A stretch of DNA of 64,000 bases from Vibrio sp. 10N.286.49.B1 (GTDB lineage Bacteria > Pseudomonadota > Gammaproteobacteria > Enterobacterales > Vibrionaceae). Where the stretch lies: assembly GCF_002873335.1 (NCBI RefSeq), contig NZ_MCUW01000008.1, positions 1 through 64,000 of the forward strand. The letters run 5' to 3'. Shown here one piece after another: positions 8,738 through 19,292 of the stretch (position 1 is the first letter of the stretch; the number at the start of each line of letters is the position of its first letter). Under the pieces are notes generated by a model that saw nothing but the letters and a program-made list of their open reading frames with translations, was not told where the DNA came from and did no database searches. A program made the translations under genes and the position numbers.

Positions 8738-8856
8738 GAAGATTCCTACAATTGTGAAGAGTCGTGATTAGCTTTTTTTACACGATAAAGCAAACAGAAG
8801 TACCTGAATGTGTCATTAAAAAAAGGGCGGGGAAAAGTCAGCTACGCGATAATGAA

Positions 8857-9780
8857 TTACAGCGACAAGCGTTCCGGTAACACTGACATGATATAATCGA
8901 TAAACACCCGCATCCTGGCTGGCAAATATTTAGTTTGCGCGTATTGAAGCGCAATCGTGCCATGATAATTACTTTTTATCGTCCAATCTGCCAACACCTG
9001 CACGGTACTGCCGTCTTTCAATGATTCTTTGATCACAAAATCGTGAAAAATACCGATGCCTAACCCTTCTTTCACACCACTTAAACGCAGTTGTGATTGA
9101 TTGACGGCATATCGACCAGAGACCTTTACGGTGAGAAACGCATCGTCTTTTAAAAAATCCCAAACATGGTCTCGTGTAGTCTCAGCTAAATATAAACAGT
9201 CGTGCTCGAGTAAGTCTTCAGGGGTCTTTGGCATCCCATGCTTGGCAACGTAATCTGGACTAGCACACAACACCAAGTTAGTGGGGCCTACGTCTTTCAT
9301 GACGAGGTTTTCGTCTGGCTTATCAGTAAGTTTAAAGGCGACATCTACGCCCATTTTCATTAAATCAATATTACCGTCGAGCGCACGAACCTTGAGTTGA
9401 ATCTCTGGATACTGTTTTAAAAACGGGGTGATAAAGGGCTGCAACACGGAATTAAGAAAAGCTTCAGGCGCGGCGACCGTTAAAGCCCCGCTTGGTACAG
9501 TATGATCCGACTGGGACACTTCTACGGCTTGTTGCGCTGCATTTACCATCAATACGCTTTGGTCATAGACCTTTTCCCCGGCCTGAGTAATGACAAGCTT
9601 ACGCGTTGTGCGTTCAAATAGCTTAACAGATAGCGCGCTTTCTAAACGGGTGATGGTTTTAGAAAGGGCTGAAGGGGTCACCCCAAGGTTTTTCGCCGCA
9701 GCGGTGAAGCTACCCTCATTGACCACCATAATATAAGAGGCAAGGTCAGGGAGTAAACTGATGAGCTTGTGATTAAACAT
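8857..9780 (-). CDS. LysR-family transcriptional regulator
   Basis: 307 residues with an N-terminal winged helix-turn-helix (about 10-70: GSFTAAAKNLGVTPSALSKTITRLE) and a LysR substrate-binding domain. The sequence is of the AaeR/DmlR-like type (the stretch LFERTTRKLVITQAG). It is divergent from kbl with about 150 bases between them, which by LysR convention makes kbl-tdh a possible target. The palindrome TAATGG-TTTT-CCATGTTA (9801-9818), 21 bases upstream of the start, could be its operator. The effector is unknown. Confidence 0.88.
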   Translation of the reverse strand: MFNHKLISLLPDLASYIMVVNEGSFTAAAKNLGVTPSALSKTITRLESALSVKLFERTTRKLVITQAGEKVYDQSVLMVNAAQQAVEVSQSDHTVPSGALTVAAPEAFLNSVLQPFITPFLKQYPEIQLKVRALDGNIDLMKMGVDVAFKLTDKPDENLVMKDVGPTNLVLCASPDYVAKHGMPKTPEDLLEHDCLYLAETTRDHVWDFLKDDAFLTVKVSGRYAVNQSQLRLSGVKEGLGIGIFHDFVIKESLKDGSTVQVLADWTIKSNYHGTIALQYAQTKYLPARMRVFIDYIMSVLPERLSL

Positions 9781-9800
9781 TATTGTTGCCTCAGATTCAC

Positions 9801-9818
9801 TAATGGTTTTCCATGTTA
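9801..9818. promoter_or_regulatory. Palindrome in the lysR-kbl intergenic region
   Basis: TAATGGTTTTCCATGTTA has ATGG/CCAT arms around TTTT and nearly symmetric flanks. It sits just upstream of the LysR gene start, between divergent genes, where LysR proteins usually bind. This is positional inference only. Confidence 0.3.
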
Positions 9819-9934
9819 AGGGATAATCGTTTCCTTCACAATGAACTAGAATGGTTTCATAAAAGATAAGCGCCTATGGTGACTCGTCTTGACCTACACA
9901 ACCTATGTATATAGAACATAAAAAGGAATCTAAG

Positions 9935-11128
9935 ATGTCTTCTGCATTCTACCAGCAAATCCAAGATCAAATTGAAGAAGTAAAAAACGAAGGGCTGTAC
10001 AAGTCAGAGCGTATTATTACTTCTCAACAAAAAGCAGCGGTTAAGATCTCTAGCGGTGAAGAAGTCCTTAACTTTTGTGCAAACAACTATTTAGGTCTTG
10101 CTAATCACCCTGAACTTATCAAAGCCGGTCAGGTCGGTATGGATGAGCATGGTTTTGGTATGGCATCTGTACGTTTTATTTGTGGTACCCAAGATATTCA
10201 TAAAGAACTAGAACAAAAGCTATCTACGTTCTTGGGCAAAGAGGACACGATTCTTTATACGTCATGTTTTGACGCGAATACGGGTTTGTTTGAAACCATT
10301 TTAAGCAAAGAAGATGCAATCATCTCTGATGCTTTGAACCATGCCTCAATTATTGATGGCGTACGTTTGTGTAAAGCGATGCGTTTTCGCTACTCAAACA
10401 ACAATATGGCTGAGCTTGAGCAGCAATTAATTGCGGCAAAAGAAGCGGGCGCTCGTCATACTCTTATCGTAACAGACGGTGTGTTCTCGATGGATGGTGT
10501 GGTTGCCAACCTTCCTGCTATATGCGATTTAGCCGATAAGTATGGCGCATTGGTCATGGTTGATGACTCTCACGCGGTTGGCTTTATGGGTAAATCTGGC
10601 GCGGGCACTCATGAATATCATGATGTGGTTGACCGCATCGATATCATCACAGGTACATTGGGTAAAGCAATGGGTGGTGCATCAGGCGGTTATACTTCAG
10701 GTAAAAAAGAAGTCATTGACTGGTTGCGTCAACGCTCACGTCCATACTTGTTTTCAAACTCGGTTGCGCCAGCCATTGTTAATGCATCCATTCGCGTTCT
10801 AGACTTACTAGAAGAAAGCGGTGATTTGCGTGACCATTTATGGGCGAATGCCGCGCATTTCCGTACACGTATGGAAGGGGCTGGATTCACTATGGGCGGC
10901 GCTGATCACGCTATCATCCCAATTATGTTGGGTGATGCAAAAGTGGCAGCAGAATTTGCAGAGCGCGCTCTAGAAAAAGGTATCTACGTGGTTGGTTTCT
11001 CTTTCCCTGTTGTACCAAAAGGGCAAGCACGTATTCGTACACAAATGTCTGCGGGACACTCACGTGAGCAACTTGATCGCGCGATTGATGTCTTTATCGA
11101 AGTCGGCAAAGACATGTCCATTATTTAG
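9935..11128 (+). CDS. kbl: 2-amino-3-ketobutyrate CoA ligase (glycine C-acetyltransferase)
   Basis: 398 residues, the same length as E. coli Kbl. PLP-dependent alpha-oxoamine synthase: it cleaves 2-amino-3-ketobutyrate with CoA to glycine and acetyl-CoA, completing threonine degradation begun by Tdh. Visible motifs are [13 protein letters not shown] near the N-terminus, the [10 protein letters not shown] segment and the PLP lysine in [10 protein letters not shown] start at the ATG at 9935, which gives the family N-terminus MSSAFYQQI and has AAGGAA upstream; the in-frame ATG at 9905 lacks this. Followed by tdh after a hairpin-containing gap of 110 bases. Confidence 0.97.
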   Translation: MSSAFYQQIQDQIEEVKNEGLYKSERIITSQQKAAVKISSGEEVLNFCANNYLGLANHPELIKAGQVGMDEHGFGMASVRFICGTQDIHKELEQKLSTFLGKEDTILYTSCFDANTGLFETILSKEDAIISDALNHASIIDGVRLCKAMRFRYSNNNMAELEQQLIAAKEAGARHTLIVTDGVFSMDGVVANLPAICDLADKYGALVMVDDSHAVGFMGKSGAGTHEYHDVVDRIDIITGTLGKAMGGASGGYTSGKKEVIDWLRQRSRPYLFSNSVAPAIVNASIRVLDLLEESGDLRDHLWANAAHFRTRMEGAGFTMGGADHAIIPIMLGDAKVAAEFAERALEKGIYVVGFSFPVVPKGQARIRTQMSAGHSREQLDRAIDVFIEVGKDMSII

Positions 11129-11154
11129 ACGCTGTATAAGCAATAAGCGTCATG

Positions 11155-11179
11155 AATGAGCATCAAAACGATGCTCATT
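11155..11179 (+). promoter_or_regulatory. Intercistronic hairpin between kbl and tdh
   Basis: AATGAGCATC (11155-11164) pairs perfectly with GATGCTCATT (11170-11179) around loop AAAAC. No clean T-run follows, so it may stabilise or process the kbl mRNA, or act as a weak attenuator, rather than end transcription. Confidence 0.5.
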
Positions 11180-11238
11180 TGATATTAAGAATTGATATTT
11201 TTACGTGCTGAGTAGCCGTAGGAATCATAGGTAAACCG

Positions 11239-12270
11239 ATGAAAATTAAAGCGCTATCAAAACTCAAACCTGAAGAAGGCATTTGGATGACCGAGGTTGA
11301 AAAACCTGAAATGGGTCATAATGATCTTCTTATTCGCATCAAGAAAACAGCGATTTGTGGGACTGATGTTCACATTTACAACTGGGATGAATGGTCTCAA
11401 AATACGATTCCTGTTCCTATGGTTGTGGGTCATGAATACGTTGGTGAAGTGGTTGGCATTGGCCAAGAAGTACGCGGATTTGAGATCGGTGACCGTGTTT
11501 CTGGCGAAGGTCACATTACCTGTGGTCACTGTCGTAACTGTCGTGGTGGACGTACGCACCTTTGTCGCAATACGACAGGTGTTGGTGTTAACCGTACCGG
11601 TGCATTCTCTGAATTCCTAGTGATCCCAGCGTTTAACGCATTTAAAATTCCAGCTGAAATCTCTGATGATTTGGCTTCGATCTTTGACCCGTTTGGAAAC
11701 GCAGTGCACACAGCACTATCGTTTGATCTGGTTGGCGAAGACGTACTTATTACAGGTGCAGGCCCGATAGGCATTATGGCTGCAGCGGTAGCAAAACACG
11801 TTGGCGCTCGTCATGTTGTGATTACTGACGTCAATGAATACCGCTTAGATCTTGCTAAGAAGATGGGCGTAACGCGCGCTGTTAACGTGATGGAAGAGAA
11901 GCTAGAAGATGTCATGTCTGAACTTGGCATGACGGAAGGCTTCGATGTTGGTTTAGAAATGTCGGGTAACCCTTCTGCGTTTAACAGCATGCTGACCAAC
12001 ATGAACCATGGCGGTAAGATCTCGCTTCTGGGCATTCCCCCGTCAGACATGGCAGTAGACTGGAACCAAGTTATCTTTAAAGGCTTAGTTATTAAAGGTA
12101 TCTACGGTCGCGAAATGTTTGAGACGTGGTACAAGATGGCATCTTTGATTCAATCTGGCCTAGATCTATCGCCAATCATCACTCATCACTTTAAAGTCGA
12201 TGACTTCCAAGCCGGCTTCGATGCTATGCGCAGCGGACTTTCTGGCAAGGTTATTCTTGATTGGGAATAG
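11239..12270 (+). CDS. tdh: L-threonine 3-dehydrogenase
   Basis: 343 residues, a zinc-dependent medium-chain dehydrogenase that oxidises threonine to 2-amino-3-ketobutyrate with NAD. The catalytic zinc site is visible in [15 protein letters not shown] and GHEYVGEV; the structural zinc lobe is [15 protein letters not shown]; the nucleotide-binding loop is [15 protein letters not shown]. It ends in DWE as in E. coli. The product is passed to Kbl encoded upstream. Transcription stops at the terminator starting at 12,293. Confidence 0.97.
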   Translation: MKIKALSKLKPEEGIWMTEVEKPEMGHNDLLIRIKKTAICGTDVHIYNWDEWSQNTIPVPMVVGHEYVGEVVGIGQEVRGFEIGDRVSGEGHITCGHCRNCRGGRTHLCRNTTGVGVNRTGAFSEFLVIPAFNAFKIPAEISDDLASIFDPFGNAVHTALSFDLVGEDVLITGAGPIGIMAAAVAKHVGARHVVITDVNEYRLDLAKKMGVTRAVNVMEEKLEDVMSELGMTEGFDVGLEMSGNPSAFNSMLTNMNHGGKISLLGIPPSDMAVDWNQVIFKGLVIKGIYGREMFETWYKMASLIQSGLDLSPIITHHFKVDDFQAGFDAMRSGLSGKVILDWE

Positions 12271-12292
12271 TAACAAACAAGGTTAAATTGAT

Positions 12293-12324
12293 AAAAAGCG
12301 ATAGGTAAAACTATCGTTTTTTTT
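12293..12324 (+). terminator. Terminator after tdh
   Basis: CGATAG (12299-12304) and CTATCG (12311-12316) form a short stem around GTAAAA, followed by eight T residues. It lies about 25 bases after the tdh stop. Confidence 0.8.
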
Positions 12325-12707
12325 GTGCCTAGAGTTTCTATCTAGGCGATGCATGACTGGTAATGGGCCATTATTCCGGTATTCATTATCAACAGTGCGT
12401 TCATCCATCTTTAATCCTGTTCCAGTTCCCATTTTAGCGAACCGTGGTTTTGACTTATCCTCCCTTTCTTCTAATTACATGGACGTATAAAGTTCAAATG
12501 CTATTGCCTCTCCTTTGCGTGAGATTGTTTCAAACAAGTACAACAACGCGCCCATTTAAAAAGGCGTACCGTTTATTTGGTGTTAAATACTTTTACTCGA
12601 AATTATTGCAACGGGTGTGATTGAGACGCTAATTACCAAATTAAGAAAATAATAGATGACGGTTAACCTAACGAACAACGGCGACAAGCATTGATTCGAC
12701 GAGTCAT
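12325..12707. other. Intergenic region without recognised genes
   Basis: About 380 bases between the tdh terminator and the terminator of the RND operon. I see no ORF with a ribosome-binding site, no tRNA and no convincing promoter. It is AT-rich and may hold an unrecognised small RNA, but nothing supports one directly. Confidence 0.6.
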
Positions 12708-12753
12708 AAAAAAGCCCCCCAATAGTTGGAAACCAATTATTGGGGGGCTTTTT
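12708..12753 (-). terminator. Strong terminator of the RND efflux operon
   Basis: GCCCCCCAATA (12714-12724) pairs with TATTGGGGGGC (12738-12748, with small internal irregularities and an inner TTGG/CCAA stem). A-runs lie on the left and T-runs on the right, so it can work in both directions; on the minus strand it lies 50 bases after the RND gene. Confidence 0.9.
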
Positions 12754-12800
12754 ATCACCGGATTGTTCGGGACAGTGATGTGTTTTTAACTACGTTATGC

Positions 12801-15800
12801 CTACACAACGTCAGTCTTTTTCGCTTTAAACTTTTCTCGCATGGATTGAAGCATGACGTAAAAGACGGGCACCAAACAGGTTCCGACAATAGTCGCCGCG
12901 ATCATGCCACCCATTACTGCGTAACCTAATGATACTCGGCTTGCTGCGCCAGCTCCGGTAGCAATCACTAACGGAATAACCCCTAAAATAAAGGAGAATG
13001 CTGTCATCAGTACCGCTCTAAATCGTAATCGAGCGGCTTTGACAGCGGCATCGGTGATGCTCATGCCACCTTCACGAAGCTGCTTGGCAAACTCGACAAT
13101 CAATATGGCGTTTTTACAAGCGAGGCCTATCAGTAGTACCAAGCCGATCTGGGTATACAAGTTAATATCAGAGCCCATAATCCAGATATAGACAAAGGCA
13201 CCTAAGATGGCAACCGGAACCGCAAGCATGACCGAAATAGGGACCGTCCAGCTTTCATATTGAGCCACTAAGAACAAATAGGTAAAAATAAGTGCCAAAC
13301 TGAAAATGAACGGCGCTAGATTTCCCGCTTTCAATTCTTGATAAGTTTGCCCTGACCATTCATACGTATAACCATTCGGGAAAGTATTGTCTGCAATGCG
13401 TTTTACGGCATCGATAGCCTGTCCTGAGCTGTAACCTGGGGCAGGGAAGGCGTTAACCTTAACCGCACCATATAGGTTAAATTGGTTGATGTACTCAGGA
13501 CCAAGTTTAGGCTCAATGGTCACGAGTGTGTTGAGGGGCACCATGACATCATCTTTATTTCGAATGTAAAAACGAGCGATGTCGAGTTCAGAATCTCGGT
13601 ATTCCGTTTCGGCTTGCATATTGACCCTAAACACCTTGCCAAAGCGATTGAAGTCATTAACGTACATGGAACCGAGCATGGTTTGTAGCGTAGTGAAAAT
13701 ACTACTAAGTTGTACGCCTTGTACCTTTGCTTTTTGCCTATCAACATCCACAAATAATTGTGGTACATCTGCTTGGTAAGTACTAAATGCCGCAGTCAGT
13801 TCGGGTTCAGTCGTCGCTTGGATCGACGTTGCCCGCATGACACCCGCGAGGTCTGCCGGAGAACGACCCAGCGTATCTTGAATGTAGAACTCCACACCGG
13901 ATACGGTTCCTACACCGGGAAGAGCGGGTAAGGAGAAACCGACGGCTTGAGCTTCACTGTACCGTGCTAATACGCCATTGGCTCGCTGTACAATTTGAGA
14001 TTCAACCAGGGACGGATCCTGACGCTCATCCCAATGAGATAGAATGACCACCATCAAACCAGCATTCGATGACACTGCGCCCGAAATGATGGAGTAACCA
14101 CTGGCCGAAATAACGTTAGTGACACCCTCAATTTTATTCAGGTCGTCAACCATTTTCGTCATGACTTCTTTGGTGCGGTTAATGGACGCACCATTTGGCA
14201 ATTGTACGTCAACGAAGAATGCTTTTTTGTCTTCTGTCGGTACGAAGCCTGACGGCAATGAAGTGGCTAGCATACCGGTGGCACCGATAAGTAGGGCATA
14301 GACGACCCCGACCAGCATTAGTTTACGAACCATACCGGACACAAAGCCTGTGTACTTAGTGGTCGCACGATTAAACACCTTGTTGAATTTGGCGTGAAAA
14401 CCTTTTTCATGAACTTTAGGCGGTTTAAGCAGCGACGCACAAAGTGCAGGGCTTAATGTTAATGCATTGACTGAGGAAATAAGAACGGCGATACAAATGG
14501 TAATGGAAAACTGCGCATACATTTGCCCAGTAATGCCAGGCATGACCGCTGTCGGTGCGAATACAGCAAGCAGTACAAGTGTGGTTGCCACAACCGGCCC
14601 TGTCACTTCCTGCATTGATTTGGTCGTGGCATCAACAGCGTTTAGCCCTTCATCCTCCATTAATCGTGTGGTGTTTTCAACCACGACGATGGCATCATCA
14701 ACCACAATACCGATTGCCAAGATCAGTGCAAACAGAGACACGGTGTTTATGCTCATTCCTGTGGCTAACAAAAAGGCAAAAGTACCGATGAGTGAAACGG
14801 GAATTGCAATGGCGGGGACGAGGGTTTGCCGGAAGTCTTGAAGGAATATATATACCACTAAAATAACCAATGTCACTGCTATGAGCAGGGTTTCGATCAT
14901 TTCATCAATGGAGGTCTCTACGAACTGGGTTGTGTCATAGAGGATTTTATAGTCCATGTCTTCTGGAAATTGGTTTTCGAGACGAGATAATTCTTCATGC
15001 ACACCTTTAGCGACTTCTAAGGCATTTGCACCACTGGCTTGGTAAATAAACAGTAACGCAGAGGCTTTATTGTCCAACATCGCTTCTGCATCATAGCTTG
15101 CTGCGCCCAATTCAATACGCGAAATGTCTTTGAGATAAACAGCGCTTCCGTCTTCATTTGAACGAATGATGATCTCTTCAAATTCCTCTGGATGGCTCAG
15201 TCGACCTTTGGTGGAAAGCGTATATTGAAATTGTTGGTCTCGCGGCACAGGGGCGGCACCAATACGGCCGGCGGCCACTTGAATATTTTGCTCTTGGATG
15301 GACCCAATCGCATCTTCGACCGTCACACCAAGGCTTGCCATGCGATCTGGGTTTAACCAAATACGCATTGAATAATCCATGCCACCGATAATGCTGACTT
15401 TGGACACGCCATTTACACGGGCAAGGTTATCCTTAATATTGATGCCCATATAGTTGTTAAGAAAGAGATTATCTAAAGACTCATTAGGAGAAACAAGGTT
15501 AAGCATCATCAAGATGTTAGGATCTTGTTTTTCTACTTTTACACCATTTCGTTGAACTTCAGAAGGTAGCCGGGGCATAGCTTGCTGGACCCGGTTTTGA
15601 ACGTTGACCTGAGCCATGTCCACGTTACTGCCAACTTCAAATGTAACACTTAAATTGTAACTACCGTCATTTGCCCCTTTTGATTCCATATAAATCATGT
15701 TTTCAACGCCGTTAACCTCAGCCTCAATGACTTTGGCAACGGTATCGGCAACGACCTCAGCGCTTGCACCTGGGTATGAGGTGGTGACAGAGACCATCGG

Positions 15801-15923
15801 GGGTGAGATGTTTGGAAACTCAGCGACGGGCAAAACGGGAATGGATAACAAACCTGCTAGCGTTAATACGATAGAAATGACGAACGCAAATTTGGGCCGA
15901 TGAATAAAAAATTTACTAATCAT
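12801..15923 (-). CDS. RND multidrug efflux transporter, inner-membrane pump
   Basis: 1040 residues, the usual AcrB/HAE1 length. The N-terminus [20 protein letters not shown] and the first helix are typical, as are the proton-relay aspartates in [14 protein letters not shown] in the fourth helix, and the second-half repeat with [17 protein letters not shown]. It uses proton influx to export drugs, bile or organic compounds from the periplasmic leaflet. It follows its adaptor gene by nine bases. No TolC-like gene is in the operon, so it probably recruits a TolC encoded elsewhere. The homologous Vibrio pumps are of the Vex/Vme group; I cannot assign which. Confidence 0.95.
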   Translation of the reverse strand: MISKFFIHRPKFAFVISIVLTLAGLLSIPVLPVAEFPNISPPMVSVTTSYPGASAEVVADTVAKVIEAEVNGVENMIYMESKGANDGSYNLSVTFEVGSNVDMAQVNVQNRVQQAMPRLPSEVQRNGVKVEKQDPNILMMLNLVSPNESLDNLFLNNYMGINIKDNLARVNGVSKVSIIGGMDYSMRIWLNPDRMASLGVTVEDAIGSIQEQNIQVAAGRIGAAPVPRDQQFQYTLSTKGRLSHPEEFEEIIIRSNEDGSAVYLKDISRIELGAASYDAEAMLDNKASALLFIYQASGANALEVAKGVHEELSRLENQFPEDMDYKILYDTTQFVETSIDEMIETLLIAVTLVILVVYIFLQDFRQTLVPAIAIPVSLIGTFAFLLATGMSINTVSLFALILAIGIVVDDAIVVVENTTRLMEDEGLNAVDATTKSMQEVTGPVVATTLVLLAVFAPTAVMPGITGQMYAQFSITICIAVLISSVNALTLSPALCASLLKPPKVHEKGFHAKFNKVFNRATTKYTGFVSGMVRKLMLVGVVYALLIGATGMLATSLPSGFVPTEDKKAFFVDVQLPNGASINRTKEVMTKMVDDLNKIEGVTNVISASGYSIISGAVSSNAGLMVVILSHWDERQDPSLVESQIVQRANGVLARYSEAQAVGFSLPALPGVGTVSGVEFYIQDTLGRSPADLAGVMRATSIQATTEPELTAAFSTYQADVPQLFVDVDRQKAKVQGVQLSSIFTTLQTMLGSMYVNDFNRFGKVFRVNMQAETEYRDSELDIARFYIRNKDDVMVPLNTLVTIEPKLGPEYINQFNLYGAVKVNAFPAPGYSSGQAIDAVKRIADNTFPNGYTYEWSGQTYQELKAGNLAPFIFSLALIFTYLFLVAQYESWTVPISVMLAVPVAILGAFVYIWIMGSDINLYTQIGLVLLIGLACKNAILIVEFAKQLREGGMSITDAAVKAARLRFRAVLMTAFSFILGVIPLVIATGAGAASRVSLGYAVMGGMIAATIVGTCLVPVFYVMLQSMREKFKAKKTDVV

Positions 15924-15932
15924 AGCGATTCC

Positions 15933-17093
15933 TTATTTATCTTCTGAAAATGGCTGAATAGTATCCATATCATGCTCGACTTCAGATCCGATACGAGCTT
16001 TCTGTAAACCTTCTGTGATGAGGAGTTCGCCTTTTTCAATACCGCTTTCTACCTCCCAGTCGATGCCGTAACGTTTACCTAAAACCACGTTTTTCCGTTT
16101 GACAATACTTTCGTTATTGACGGTTAATACGTAACGTCCTTGTTGGTCTTCCTGAACGGCACGTTGAGGAATCAATACGACTTTCTCGATGGCAGGGGCT
16201 TGGATAATGGCTGTTACATACAGCCCAGGGACAATAAGGTGTTCTTTATTTGGGAATTCAGCACGCACTGCTAGCGTTCCTGTACCGCCATCTACTCGAT
16301 TATCGATGAAGTCGATAATACCTTCTTCACCAAAGACGGAACCATCTGGGAAGCGAATTTTGATCGGTAGGTCTTCTATTTTGTAGTCAGAAGTTGACGA
16401 TTTGTGCGCGCGTTGTGCGTTGATAATGACTTTTTCTGGGAGCTGGAAATTCACCCAGATTGGTTCCACTTGAACAAGATTCACTAGCTCGGTTTGATCA
16501 GGAATGATTAAGTCACCCATGAAGACTTCAGCTCGCCCGATACGACCACTAAAAGGGGCGTATATTTTGGTGTAACCTAATTCAAGTTTTGCATTGTCTA
16601 ATTCGGCATTGGCGCTTTGTAATGCCGCTGCATTTTGCAGCTTGGTAGAGAGTAGATTGTCATAATCAGATTGGCTGATATATTTGTCTTTAATCAATCC
16701 TTCACCGCGCTTGAAGTTGCGCACCGAGGTGTTATAAGCCGCTTTGGATTGTGCTACCAATGCTTTAGATGCTTTGAGAGCCGCTTCGTATTGTTCAGGG
16801 TCGATTTCAAATAGGACATCGCCTTTCTCGACATTACTGCCTTCTTCAAAGAAAGTGTGCAGTAAATTACCACGAACCTTTGATTTAATTTGAATATCTT
16901 GACTTGCTTCGGTACGGCCAACAAATTCTTCACTAGGCGTAATTTCTTTAACAACGACCTCGAGAACTTTAACCTTTGGAATGACTTTGTTCTCAGCTGA
17001 AGGCTGAGTGTCGCAGCCCATTAAAAAAGTGAGGGGAATGAGAGTAACGGCAAACCCAGCGACAATGCGTTTGGCTTTTGGAAAGTAAAGCAT
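15933..17093 (-). CDS. RND efflux periplasmic adaptor lipoprotein
   Basis: 386 residues from the ATG at 17,093, which is preceded by AAGG and starts a lipoprotein signal (lipobox LMGC, Cys27). The upstream in-frame ATG at 17,153 lacks a good RBS. The order is barrel-sandwich (lipoyl) half, alpha hairpin (about 95-170), second lipoyl half, beta-barrel and membrane-proximal domain, as in AcrA/MexA. The segment QIKSKVRGNLLHTFFEEGSNVEKGDVLFEID is the family hallmark region. It links the pump encoded immediately downstream to an outer-membrane factor. Confidence 0.93.
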   Translation of the reverse strand: MLYFPKAKRIVAGFAVTLIPLTFLMGCDTQPSAENKVIPKVKVLEVVVKEITPSEEFVGRTEASQDIQIKSKVRGNLLHTFFEEGSNVEKGDVLFEIDPEQYEAALKASKALVAQSKAAYNTSVRNFKRGEGLIKDKYISQSDYDNLLSTKLQNAAALQSANAELDNAKLELGYTKIYAPFSGRIGRAEVFMGDLIIPDQTELVNLVQVEPIWVNFQLPEKVIINAQRAHKSSTSDYKIEDLPIKIRFPDGSVFGEEGIIDFIDNRVDGGTGTLAVRAEFPNKEHLIVPGLYVTAIIQAPAIEKVVLIPQRAVQEDQQGRYVLTVNNESIVKRKNVVLGKRYGIDWEVESGIEKGELLITEGLQKARIGSEVEHDMDTIQPFSEDK

Positions 17094-17535
17094 AAACAAT
17101 CCTTGTTTAGTGAAAATGACAAATTTATTATTTAAGTTTACATTATGATTCACATAAAGCAGGGTAAATGTAGGAAATAATGCATATTTGTTAATGACTT
17201 GCTGAAAATGAGAGGTTCATCAAGTATGTCAACAGTGTGTGCATACCCTTTAAAGTGAGATCGTGATTGATTAAACGATTGACGAGTGCTGGTCGGAGAT
17301 AAGAGAACCCCCTAATAATTCGTGTCCAACTAATGGGGGACCGCTTAATTGTAGGCTTTTAATGTTGGTTGGATAATTGAGTTATAAAAGGATAATGTCT
17401 CACTTCCTCCTCTTTATTTTTATTAAGAAAGGTAATAGGTATACTTTTGTGTGCCTATTTAAAGTCGTTGATATTTGAAGCGTTAAGACAAAAAAGTTAA
17501 CTATGTTTAACGCTTCATTTTAGATTGAAATATGG
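17094..17535. other. Intergenic region upstream of the RND operon and downstream of ltaE
   Basis: About 440 bases. It contains the RND operon promoter region, which I cannot pinpoint, and an inverted repeat GAAGCGTTAA (17477-17486) / TTAACGCTTC (17507-17516) just past the ltaE stop. No regulator gene of the TetR or two-component type is found here, so local control of the pump is not apparent. No ORF. Confidence 0.6.
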
Positions 17536-18540
17536 CTAGACAAGCGTGGTTAATTTACTGAGTAATACATCAATATCATTGGATGAGATATCTTTATGCG
17601 TGACAAACCGAATTGGATTACTTGGCGTGATAGTGATGCCGTCTTTCGCCAGCGTATCTGCAATAGCATCAATATCAACGGTATCGCATAGTTTAGCAAA
17701 TACAATATTGGTTTCGACGAAGTCCGCGTTGACACTAAAACCATTTATATCGTTGAGGCCATAAGCGAGCTTTTTAGCGTTGGCATGATCAACGGATAAT
17801 TGTTCAACCTGTTCCGTCAGCGCCAGTTTACCTGCCGCCGCTAAAATTCCAGCCTGACGCATACCGCCGCCAACCATCTTACGCAGCCTTCTTGCGCGTT
17901 GAATGAATGCTTTGTCTCCAAGGAGTAACGAACCAATAGGAGCGGCCAACCCTTTTGAAAGACAAATTGTCATTGAGTCAAAATGCTGTGCAATTTCTTT
18001 AACATCAACGTTAAGCGCCACCGCCGCGTTATAGACACGAGCGCCGTCGAGGTGGAGATTGAGTTTGTGCTCATCAACAAACCGACGGGCATCGGCCAAA
18101 TAAGAAAGTGGTAGAACCTTGCCATTGATCGTATTTTCTAAGCTCAGTAACGTGGTACGTGCGAAATGACTGTCGTCCGGTTTAATGGCCGCTTTCAGCT
18201 TGGCAAAATCGAGAGTGCCGTCTGGATTGTTCTCGATAGGTTGAGGCTGAATAGATCCTAATACCGCAGCGCCACCAGCCTCATATTTATAATTATGGGC
18301 TTGCTGACCACATAAGTATTCATCGCCACGTTGGCAGTGTGCCATTAAACCCAATAGATTTGCTTGGGTACCGGACGTAGTAAACATCGCAGCTTCAAAG
18401 CCATGTCGCTCTGCGGCCCACAACTCGAGGTCATTGACGGTGGGGTCATCTCCATAGACGTCGTCGCCAACAGGGGCGTTAGCCATGGCAGCGCGCATAG
18501 CTTGAGTAGGTTGGGTCACGGTGTCCGAGCGAAAATCCAT
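17536..18540 (-). CDS. ltaE: Low-specificity L-threonine aldolase
   Basis: 334 residues, matching E. coli LtaE in length. PLP enzyme that cleaves L-threonine or allo-threonine to glycine and acetaldehyde. The N-terminus MDFRSDTVTQPTQAMRAAM, the DDPTVNDLE segment and the PLP lysine in TICLSKGLAAPIGSLL are characteristic. I start at 18,540, where AGGAG lies seven bases upstream; the longer frame would overlap the preceding Nudix gene. Ten bases separate it from that gene, so the two are probably co-transcribed. Confidence 0.95.
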   Translation of the reverse strand: MDFRSDTVTQPTQAMRAAMANAPVGDDVYGDDPTVNDLELWAAERHGFEAAMFTTSGTQANLLGLMAHCQRGDEYLCGQQAHNYKYEAGGAAVLGSIQPQPIENNPDGTLDFAKLKAAIKPDDSHFARTTLLSLENTINGKVLPLSYLADARRFVDEHKLNLHLDGARVYNAAVALNVDVKEIAQHFDSMTICLSKGLAAPIGSLLLGDKAFIQRARRLRKMVGGGMRQAGILAAAGKLALTEQVEQLSVDHANAKKLAYGLNDINGFSVNADFVETNIVFAKLCDTVDIDAIADTLAKDGITITPSNPIRFVTHKDISSNDIDVLLSKLTTLV

Positions 18541-18550
18541 TAAAACTCTC

Positions 18551-19069
18551 CTAAAGGTATCCACATAATATAGCTTTACTTAAACAAGCTATCGTTTTGG
18601 CATCAGTGATGCAACCATCAATTATTTTTTGTTGTAGCTCTAAGCGTGACATTGTCACAACTTCAATAACTTCATCGTCATCACACGGAAGGTCGGTGTT
18701 TGAAAACAAGCCCTTGGCAACATATAGGTGTTGTATCTCGTCACAAAAACCAGCCAATGGCGTGACTTGCCCTAGTGAATACAACTCGCTTGCTTGAAAA
18801 CCCGTTTCTTCAATCAGCTCTCGATGGGCGCATTGATAGGACGTTTCATTTTCTTCGAGTGTACCGGCGGGGAGTTCAAGTAACCATTTCTTCAACGACG
18901 GCCTGTATTGATTGATCAGTAAGATATCCCCGCTAGCGGTGATGGGCAGAATTACTGCGGCGCCAGGGTGTTTAATGGTCGTGTGAGTGATGATTCTTTG
19001 ATTGGGTAACTCGATATCTTCTTCAATTAGCGAGATTGATTTCCATTGATGAATAGTCCGATTCGCCAT
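18551..19069 (-). CDS. Nudix hydrolase (ADP-sugar pyrophosphatase-like)
   Basis: 172 residues with a perfect Nudix box: Gly-x5-Glu-x7-Arg-Glu-Leu-x-Glu-Glu-x-Gly beginning at GTLEENE and ending RELIEETGF. The preceding LELPAG and following VTPLAGFCDE stretch resemble ADP-ribose/ADP-sugar pyrophosphatases (NudF group), so a nucleotide-sugar substrate is likely but not proven. First gene of a two-gene minus-strand unit with ltaE; the pairing has no obvious metabolic logic. Confidence 0.88.
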   Translation of the reverse strand: MANRTIHQWKSISLIEEDIELPNQRIITHTTIKHPGAAVILPITASGDILLINQYRPSLKKWLLELPAGTLEENETSYQCAHRELIEETGFQASELYSLGQVTPLAGFCDEIQHLYVAKGLFSNTDLPCDDDEVIEVVTMSRLELQQKIIDGCITDAKTIACLSKAILCGYL

Positions 19070-19292
19070 AATTGGGGCCCGTTGATGTATAAGCTAATAG
19101 CTTAGGAGTTAGAGACGGATGATATCAATGCAATAAACCATAATGTGGCGCAAAAGTCGATGGAGTGTTGTGTCAGGCTTACGTCAGCTTACGATCGAAA
19201 ATGGAATCTAGGATTTCTGATCTATTATAGTGTTCGAAATTTAGGTATATCAGTAACTCTGTGTATTTATTATGTTTTATTGTAGGTGAGTA

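Noticed and set aside
14467..14841. Plus-strand frame of 124 codons inside the RND gene.
   Set aside because: Antisense shadow of a well-supported pump gene.
17293..17332. CCCCC and GGGGG flanking AT-rich sequence, resembling the terminator at 12,708.
   Set aside because: Only five bases pair and there is no T-run; it is not a credible terminator.
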